Positions 1 to 4,099 of a DNA stretch of 7,009 nucleotides are shown in pieces. The position numbers were made by a program, and so were the translations under genes. The notes under the pieces were generated by a model that was not told where the DNA came from, ran no database searches, and was given only the letters and a program-made list of their open reading frames with translations. Location: assembly GCA_947643945.1 (NCBI GenBank), contig CANRXN010000054.1, forward strand, positions 1 through 7,009. The letters run 5' to 3'. The DNA comes from an uncultured Clostridium sp. Lineage in GTDB: Bacteria; Bacillota; Clostridia; TANB77; CAG-508. Each line of letters starts with the position of its first letter. Positions within the stretch are counted from its first letter, which is position 1.

Positions 1-456
1 CAAAATAAGTTGCATTATGCTATTTCTGGGCATACAGCAGCAGAACTTATATATAATAGAGCTGATTCAAATAAAGAACACATGGGACTTACAAATTGGA
101 AAAATAGTCCAGATGGTTTAATATATAAATATGATGTAACAATAGCTAAAAATTATTTAAATGAAGAAGAATTGAAAAAATTAAATGATTTAACCAATTT
201 CTTTATAGTATTTGCTGAAGATGAAGCAAGAGAAAGACATATCATGACAATGCAAAATTGGATTGATGCAACAGACGATTTATTAAAATTTAGAAGAAAG
301 AAAGTATTAGATAATGCAGGTTCAATATCACATAAAGAAGCAATAGAAAAGGCTGAAAACGAATATGAAAAATTTAAAGTAAAACAAGATATGCAATATA
401 TTTCTAGTATGGATGAAATGTATCAGAGATATTTAGATGAAAATAATAACAAATAA
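1..456 (+). CDS. rhuM: RhuM-family protein, C-terminal part (5' end outside window)
   Basis: The frame is open from base 1 and ends with TAA at 454-456, giving 151 residues of a protein usually about 330 aa long. It begins QNKLHYAISGHTAAELIY, which matches the conserved QNKLHxAIxGHTAAE block of RhuM proteins. Further family-like blocks follow: NRADSNKEHMGLTNWK, the IAKNYLNEEELKKLN segment, and a charged C-terminal helix ending EKFKVKQDM. The TTG at position 10 is an internal Leu codon, not a start. RhuM was first described as a virulence-associated protein encoded on a Salmonella pathogenicity island; its molecular role is not settled, and homologues are often found near phage or mobile DNA. 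A truncated cotJC lies directly downstream, which fits past rearrangement here. The gene ends at a palindromic putative terminator. Family assignment is firm; function is not known. Confidence 0.88.
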   Translation, partial: QNKLHYAISGHTAAELIYNRADSNKEHMGLTNWKNSPDGLIYKYDVTIAKNYLNEEELKKLNDLTNFFIVFAEDEARERHIMTMQNWIDATDDLLKFRRKKVLDNAGSISHKEAIEKAENEYEKFKVKQDMQYISSMDEMYQRYLDENNNK

Positions 457-461
457 ACTTA

Positions 462-505
462 AGTTCACTTAGTGTACTAATTCAGTTCACCAAGTGAACT
501 TTTTC
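462..505 (+). terminator. Tandem palindromes; likely terminator of the RhuM gene
   Basis: Two 17-bp palindromic units lie in tandem: AGTTCAC-TTA-GTGTACT (462-478, one arm mismatch) and AGTTCAC-CAA-GTGAACT (484-500, perfect arms). Their centres, 470 and 492, are 22 bp apart. The second is followed by TTTTTCTATTTT, so it can form an intrinsic terminator for the RhuM gene. In addition, AAGTTCACTT (461-470) is the exact reverse complement of AAGTGAACTT (492-501), which gives a longer, mutually exclusive hairpin. An operator role for the pair is possible but is inference only. Confidence 0.6.
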
Positions 506-542
506 TATTTTACAGACAATAGCACTAAATTTTTTAAAGTGA

Positions 543-968
543 CATCATCGTGGAACCGAAGAATTAGCCCATTTAGAAATGGTAGGAACCATTGTACACC
601 AATTAACAGATGGTGCATCTATCGAAGAAATTGAAAAAGCAGGATTAGGAGCATACTATACAGACCATGGGGTAGATGTATATCCACAATCAGCAGCTGG
701 AGTACCATTTACAGCCGCATATATTGCATGTAAAGGAGACCCAATTGCAAACCTACAAGAAGACTTAGCAGCAGAGCAAAAAGCCAGAGCAACCTACGAA
801 AAACTAATCGACCTTTGTCGTGACAATCCAGATGTTTTAGACCCATTAAGATATTTACGCGAAAGAGAAGTTGTTCACTTCCAAAGATTTGGTGAGGCTC
901 TTCGAGGCGTTCAAGATAAATTGGCTGAGAAAAAGTTCTATATGAATGATATGAAACCTTGTGACTAA
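543..968 (+). pseudogene. cotJC: 5'-truncated spore-coat manganese catalase CotJC
   Basis: The open frame starts after a TGA at 540-542 and encodes about 139 residues very close to CotJC, a di-manganese catalase-like protein of the spore coat that is usually about 190 aa. Visible family blocks are GTEELAHLEM, the VHQLTDGAS region, AAGVPFTAAYI, KGDPIANLQEDLAAEQKARA and REREVVHFQRFGEALR. Three of the four expected metal-binding segments are present: the ExxH in EELAH, the Glu of AAEQKA and the His of VVHFQRF. The N-terminal quarter, with the first Glu ligand, is missing. Homology stops close to 541: GACATC (Asp-Ile) is followed by about five unexplained bases (ATCGT) before GGAACC (Gly-Thr), and the DNA upstream is unrelated. 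The ATG at 579 is the internal Met of HLEMVG and has no good ribosome site. I read this as a remnant cut at its 5' end, not a working gene. No cotJA or cotJB is in view. Confidence 0.85.
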
Positions 969-985
969 TTTTAAATTATGACTAA

Positions 986-1016
986 TAAAAAGAGGGGAAT
1001 GGTAAAATTCCTCTCT
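986..1016 (-). terminator. Intrinsic terminator of the minus-strand block
   Basis: A 10-bp stem pairs AGAGGGGAAT (991-1000) with ATTCCTCTCT (1007-1016) around the loop GGTAAA, with one G-T wobble. On the minus strand the stem is followed by TTTTTATTAG; on the plus strand it is followed by AAAATTA. It therefore serves the minus-strand genes ending at 1026, not cotJC. Confidence 0.8.
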
Positions 1017-1025
1017 AAAATTACA

Positions 1026-1590
1026 TTAAAATTCTTTAGAAAATAACATATCAATTTCATCTGTATCAGCAACTGGTTTATCCAAATTACCACCAAATAA
1101 TCTATAAAAATTTAACAACAGTTCTAATTTCAGCCATTCTTCTTTGTTCATAGTAGTTAGCAAACCAGCAATTCTATTTACCATAAATTTGTTTAAAGTT
1201 TTCATATCTTCTTGTGACAATTCCCCATCACTGTGCATGTCTTCAACCGGACCGTTTCTAAATAAATAATGAGTTAAAGCAATAGAAATAGTATCTATAT
1301 TATCTTCTTGTAGCAAACGTTTTTAGATTCTTGGTTTAAAGCTTCAAACAAAGCTTTATTGGTTTTACTGTCATTAAGAATCTTTTCAATTGTAAAATTA
1401 ATTTGTTTAATATCCCATTTTTCCTTTTTGTTGTAACTTGGGATTTTGTTACCTCATATAATTCGGCAATAGCACTGTCTGGCACTTCTTTAAATAATAC
1501 TTCTAATTCTTCTTTTGTTATATCGTTCCGTTCTAGTTTTTCTCCTTGCTTTTTTCTGGCAAGTAATTTCTTATATAAATTTTGTTCCAT
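1026..1590 (-). pseudogene. Small helix-turn-helix protein gene with two frame breaks
   Basis: The gene starts with ATG at 1590-1588, preceded by AAGGAG (1598-1603) at 7-nt spacing. About 55 residues follow in the first frame, including DSAIAELYEVTKSQVTTKRK, which has the look of a helix-turn-helix DNA-binding segment. The frame then breaks. A second frame continues plausibly as WDIKQINFTIEKILNDSKTN and KALFEALNQESK; a third frame continues as LLQEDNIDTIS and runs to TAA at 1028-1026, ending in DEIDMLFSKEF. Each break behaves as one missing base: near 1417-1422, within or beside a run of five A, and near 1314-1319, beside AAAAACGTTTG. The repaired product is about 188 aa. The third segment appears to open with TTG at 1316, but that is only the Leu codon after the break. 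I do not recognise the family. One in-frame CGG (Arg, in LERNDI) is read without a shift. It is either a decaying gene or intact with homopolymer sequence errors. Confidence 0.62.
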
Positions 1591-1624
1591 TTTTTACTCC
1601 TTCTTAAAATATTTCTATCTGTAT

Positions 1625-1650
1625 ATTATAATAAAAACAAATCTTTTCAA
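1625..1650 (-). promoter_or_regulatory. Weak candidate promoter for the helix-turn-helix gene
   Basis: On the minus strand there is TATAAT (1630-1625) with TTGAAA (1650-1645) upstream. Their spacing is only 14 bp, so the -35 match is doubtful. It lies in the 69-bp gap after sua5. The gap shows no terminator, so read-through from sua5 is equally possible. Confidence 0.35.
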
Positions 1651-1659
1651 GGAATTGTG

Positions 1660-2673
1660 CTAACTGCTATAAAAAATTCTTTCACAAACCCCTTCTAATC
1701 GATCCATAATAGCAATTCCCAAATTTTCCTTCTTAACACCTTCTATAAAAATCATATCAGGAAGGAAAGAAGAAGCTTTACGTAAAGAAGAAAAAAGATT
1801 TTTCGAATACGTCATTAAATCATTTTTAGAAGCAACCGTAACAACATTTTGAAAAGAATAGAGATTTGCATTTTCTTGGCAACAAACAATAGCAGGAGAA
1901 GAACAATTCTTTGCCAAATCAATTATCTTATTTACCATTTTCTCATTATCAGTATCATACACCAAAGTTGATAAACAATTTAGTTGATAATGCTTTAAAC
2001 TAGAACTTGGTAACATAGCAGTATCACTTTTTTCTAAAACAACACTACCGAGCAACCTTTTTAATATCCTCTGGTAGAATATTACCGAGGTCTTAAAATG
2101 TGGGGAATACCATCAACTACTCTAACAATAGTAGATTCAAGTCCTAAACTACTATTTCCACCATCAATAGCAAAATCAATAGAACTTGAAAAATCTGCTA
2201 GTAAATCTTGCAAGCTTGTCCCACTCAAATTTCCAGAAATATTAGCACTAGGAGCGGCAAGCGGAACACCAGCCAAGCTTACTAACTTTTTTGCAATTTT
2301 ACCACTTGGCATACGCACGCCGACTAAAGAAGAACCAGCTGTTACAATATTAGGGACAATCTCTCTCTTTTTTAAAATGATAGTAAAAGGACCGAGGAAA
2401 AAAAGCCTCCATTAGTTTATATTCCAAAGGAGAGATATCTTTAGCAATTGCTTCAATCATAGTTATGTCACTTACTAACAAATTAATAGGATTTTTTTTA
2501 TCTCTTTTTTTGGCTTCATAAATTTTTTGAACAGCCCTTTCGTCTAAGCCATTGGTGCCAATGCCATAGACAGTTTCAGTAGGAAAGAGACAAAGCTTCC
2601 CATTTTTCATGCCATTTGCAAATTCTTTTAGTTTATTTTCATTTATTTTATCTGTTACTTCTAAAATCTCCAT
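1660..2673 (-). CDS. sua5: Threonylcarbamoyl-AMP synthase (TsaC/Sua5), read through three +1 shifts at CGG
   Basis: The enzyme makes threonylcarbamoyl-AMP from Thr, bicarbonate and ATP, the first step of t6A37 tRNA modification in the cytoplasm. ATG at 2673-2671 follows GGAGG with 5-nt spacing. Segment 1 (2673-2395) carries FPTETVYGIG at residues 30-39 and EAKKRDKKNPINLLV, the ATP/Thr-binding core of the YrdC fold. Segment 2 (2393-2088) carries VGVRMPSG, APSANISG, DGGNSSLGLESTIV and ILRP. Segment 3 (2086-2051) reads GNILPEDIKKVA. Segment 4 (2049-1660) is the C-terminal Sua5 domain with FSSLRKASSFLPDMIFIEGV and GIAIMDRLEG. Skipping one C at 2394, 2087 and 2050 joins them into 336 aa, near the usual length of about 340. 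At each join the 0-frame codon is CGG and the restored codon is GGT (Gly). The linker normally like SPGMKYRHYAP is divergent here (PSSSLKHYQL). The gene is essential in most bacteria, which argues against a simple pseudogene, but assembly error or decay remains possible. Confidence 0.85.
2048..2050 (-). other. Shift site 3 in sua5: GCT CGG T, +1 beside a stop
   Basis: In the frame reached after site 2, GTT GCT is followed by CGG and then TAG (2047-2045). Skipping the C gives GGT AGT GTT (Gly-Ser-Val) and leads into VLEKSD and the C-terminal domain. The exact base cannot be fixed here because the linker is poorly conserved; the frame change itself is certain within a few codons. Confidence 0.68.
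2085..2087 (-). other. Shift site 2 in sua5: CCT CGG T, +1 beside a stop
   Basis: After ILRP (Pro codon CCT) the next 0-frame codons are CGG and TAA (2084-2082). Skipping the C gives GGT AAT ATT, that is Gly-Asn-Ile, then LPEDIKK. The family reads ILRPGGI followed by a helix, so the skip restores the invariant Gly. The heptamer CCT CGG T is identical to site 1. Confidence 0.78.
2392..2394 (-). other. Shift site 1 in sua5: CCT CGG T, +1
   Basis: The 0-frame codon after Pro93 (CCT) is CGG. Continuing in frame gives RSFYYHFKKE and a stop at 2352-2350. Skipping the C gives Gly94 and PFTIILKKRE. The family motif here is FWPGPLTIVLK, so the Pro-Gly-Pro restored by the skip fixes the extra base to CCTC|GGT. 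This is one of the two best localised shifts in the window. Confidence 0.8.
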
Positions 2674-2678
2674 TTAAG

Positions 2679-2683
2679 CCTCC
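2679..2683 (-). promoter_or_regulatory. Ribosome site fixing the sua5 start
   Basis: GGAGG on the minus strand lies 5 nt before the ATG at 2673-2671. This supports that start and the whole N-terminal YrdC domain in the first frame. Confidence 0.8.
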
Positions 2684-2699
2684 AATTAAATACCTTTTT

Positions 2700-2728
2700 A
2701 TTATACAATGATTTAAGAAAGATTGCAA
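2700..2728 (-). promoter_or_regulatory. Promoter for sua5
   Basis: On the minus strand TTGCAA (2728-2723) and TATAAT (2705-2700) are separated by 17 bp, a near-consensus SigA-type promoter. The predicted start is about 25 bases before the sua5 ATG, leaving a short leader that carries only the ribosome site. It lies back to back with the promoter of the 87-aa gene. Confidence 0.75.
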
Positions 2729-2754
2729 ATAAGAAACTACTTTTGCTATTTTTA

Positions 2755-2783
2755 TATACATCTTTTAAGAATAATGTTATAAT
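2755..2783 (+). promoter_or_regulatory. Promoter for the 87-aa gene
   Basis: TATACA (2755-2760) and TATAAT (2778-2783) are separated by 17 bp. The -10 is consensus and the -35 matches four of six bases. The start of transcription would fall about 30 bases before the ATG at 2820. Confidence 0.65.
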
Positions 2784-2819
2784 AAGAGCGATAATTAGTA
2801 GTTTGTAAAGGAGATTATT

Positions 2820-3083
2820 ATGGCACAAATTATAGAAATAATTGTAGAAAATAAAAATTATCAAATTGAATGGGCTTTATCAGAATATTTTGGAGAATTA
2901 AAAGGAAAGAAGTTTATGATTAATAAAATGGCAGCAGAACAAATAGAAATGATTAATAATCTATCACACACTGCAAAAATATTATTATCAGCAGTTGCTG
3001 GAGCAGTAATACAGCATCTAGTAGATAATAACTGTCCTATAGATAATATATTTGAAAATGGTTATTTTATTGTTAAAAGTTGA
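2820..3083 (+). CDS. Unknown small protein, 87 aa
   Basis: ATG at 2820 follows a strong AAGGAG (2807-2812) at 7-nt spacing, with its own promoter upstream, so this is very probably a real gene. I do not recognise the family. The protein is soluble-looking: a beta-prone N-terminus (AQIIEIIVENKNYQIEW), a charged middle (FGELKGKKFMINKMAAEQ), then an amphipathic to hydrophobic helix with AKILLSAVAGAVIQHLV around residues 53-69 and a short beta-like end (YFIVKS). The hydrophobic stretch is too short and mixed to call as a membrane segment. It is transcribed away from sua5. The genes after it are remnants apart from alkD, and no terminator is visible behind it, so alkD could be co-transcribed from the same promoter. 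Confidence 0.72.
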   Translation: MAQIIEIIVENKNYQIEWALSEYFGELKGKKFMINKMAAEQIEMINNLSHTAKILLSAVAGAVIQHLVDNNCPIDNIFENGYFIVKS

Positions 3084-3120
3084 ATTATAAATAAATTATA
3101 AATTGAAAGAGTGATAAACT

Positions 3121-3192
3121 ATGGAAAACATTATAATTAGAAACATTGAAGAAAGAGATATTCCAAGTGTTACAGATATGCTAGAAAGATAA
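3121..3192 (+). pseudogene. N-terminal stub of a GNAT-type acetyltransferase
   Basis: ATG at 3121 opens 23 codons reading MENIIIRNIEERDIPSVTDM and then LER before TAA at 3190-3192. The start resembles the first strand and helix of GNAT acetyltransferases (IxIRxxxExDIxxVxxM). The rest of the domain (about 120 residues, with the acetyl-CoA loop) is absent. The upstream ribosome site is weak (AAAGAG). Most likely this is the remnant of a deletion whose other side joins the next small ORF. Confidence 0.5.
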
Positions 3193-3220
3193 ATTAGTCA
3201 AGTTAGGAGCAAAAGGAATA

Positions 3221-3289
3221 ATGAGTAAGTACGAGCCATTATGGGAATATATAAAAGAAAAGACAGTAGTTTTCCGTAAGATTAAATAG
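3221..3289 (+). pseudogene. Small ORF, MSKYEPLWEYI-type protein with internal deletion
   Basis: The 22-codon ORF begins MSKYEPLWEYIKE and ends KEKTVVFRKIK. From memory, a small Clostridia protein family begins like this and ends with a KEKTVxFxKI strand, with roughly 50-60 residues between; here the two ends appear fused at the shared KE. That fits an in-frame internal deletion, but the family recollection is not verified. AGGAG (3205-3209) lies 11 nt before the ATG. The stop is two bases before the first ATG of alkD, so its translation could help feed ribosomes into alkD. Confidence 0.42.
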
Positions 3290-3291
3290 TA

Positions 3292-3997
3292 ATGGAGAAA
3301 ATGTATAAAATGAAACAAAAAATCAAAGAAAAATTATTTGAACTAATGGATTGCAAGTATAAAGAATTTCATAGTGGACTATGCCCAGGAACTAACAACA
3401 TAATAGGAGTTCGTGTTCCTGTTTTAAGAAATTATGCTAAAGAACTAGCAAAGACACATAAAATAGAAGAACTACTAAAACAAATTGACAACCAATATTA
3501 TGAAGAAGTTATGCTACAAGGAATGCTAATTGGTTTAGAAAAAGGACCATTTGAAATGATACGGAAAACATATCGAAGAATTTGTACCCAAAATTGATAA
3601 TTGGGCAGTTTGCGATGTGTTCTGTGCTGGTCTAAAAATCACCAAAAAACACAAAGAAAAAATGTGGGAATTGCTTCAAAAATATTTAGAGGCAGACCAA
3701 GAATTTCAAATTCGATTTGGTGTTGTTATGATTTTAGATTTTTATATAGAAGAAGACTATTTACAAAAGGATTTTGAGATTTTTGACCATATTTTAAGTA
3801 ATGATTATTATGTGCAAATGGCAGTGGCATGGGCTATATCAATTTGTTTGGTTAAATTTTATGACGAAACGTTAATCTATTTAAAAACAGCCAAACTAGA
3901 TAATTTTACTTATAATAAAGCTTTGCAAAAGGCAATAGAATCGTATCGAATAACAACTGAGAAAAAAGAATTTTTGAAGAAAATGAAGAGAAAGTAA
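3292..3997 (+). CDS. AlkD-type DNA glycosylase (DNA alkylation repair), +1 shift at CGG
   Basis: This belongs to the HEAT-like-repeat DNA glycosylases that remove alkylated bases. The first frame (3292-3561) includes IKEKLFELMDCKYKEFHSGL, CPGTNNIIGVRVPVLR near residues 31-46 and the EEVMLQGMLIGL helix. The second frame (3563-3997) includes HIEEFVPKIDNWAVCDVFCA, FQIRFGVVMILDFYI, YYVQMAVAWAISICLVKF and FTYNKALQKAIESYRI, all strong family blocks. Skipping C3562 joins them as EMIGKHIEEF, giving 234 aa (228 aa from the ATG at 3310), a normal length. Unshifted, the frame stops at TGA 3595-3597. Start choice is uncertain among ATGs at 3292, 3301 and 3310; GGAG (3294-3297) favours one of the latter two, and MKQKIKEKLFEL at 3310 looks most family-like. 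No clear terminator follows. Confidence 0.84.
3562..3564 (+). other. Shift site in alkD: ATA CGG A, +1
   Basis: The 0-frame codon after Met-Ile is CGG. Skipping the C gives GGA AAA CAT ATC, that is GKHI and then EEFVPKIDNW. The break could also be placed three codons later as an extra A in the AAAA run (CGG AAA A CAT, giving RKHI), so the CGG position is less firmly fixed than at sua5 sites 1 and 2. Confidence 0.65.
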
Positions 3998-4025
3998 ATT
4001 TTGTATATAAAAATCAAAAAAGTAT

Positions 4026-4053
4026 TTGCTAAATGAAAGTTTTGTGTTATAGT
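4026..4053 (+). promoter_or_regulatory. Promoter for the GH18 gene
   Basis: TTGCTA (4026-4031) and TATAGT (4048-4053) are separated by 16 bp. Transcription would start near 4060, about 40 bases before the ATG. It lies in the gap after alkD. Confidence 0.6.
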
Positions 4054-4099
4054 AAGAATAGCAAATAGAAACAACAAAAAAAGAAAGGATAACAAAAAA

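Noticed and set aside
10..12. TTG as start of the first ORF
   Set aside because: The frame is open to base 1 and the upstream residues QNK continue the RhuM motif QNKLHxAI, so the gene enters from outside the window.
1314..1316. TTG start of a separate 96-aa minus-strand gene
   Set aside because: No ribosome site is present, and the sequence continues the same protein after a frame break; both pieces form one gene.
1310..1425. Programmed -1 slippery heptamers in the helix-turn-helix gene
   Set aside because: The sites read G AAA AAT and T AAA AAC, lacking the X XXY YYZ identity, and a perfect A AAA AAT in GH18 (around 4315) causes no frame change.
1403..1663. Plus-strand ORF of 86 aa
   Set aside because: It is the antisense shadow of the minus-strand helix-turn-helix gene, with a low-complexity Phe/Ser-rich product and no ribosome site.
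2047..2397. Systematic miscall of CTGGT as CTCGGT explaining the sua5 shifts
   Set aside because: Only partly rejected: CTGGT occurs intact elsewhere (about 3627 in alkD, 4652 and 5751 in GH18), so a simple motif-wide base-calling error is unlikely, but read data are needed.
2098..2415. Plus-strand ORF of 105 aa
   Set aside because: It is antisense to the conserved YrdC-domain coding region of sua5.
1660..3997. Plain codon reassignment of CGG to another amino acid
   Set aside because: Reassignment does not change frame; the downstream protein at all four sites lies in the +1 frame, so a shift or an extra base is required.
3998..4022. Terminator after alkD
   Set aside because: The AT-only imperfect inverted repeat has no GC stem and no clear T tail, so it was not annotated.
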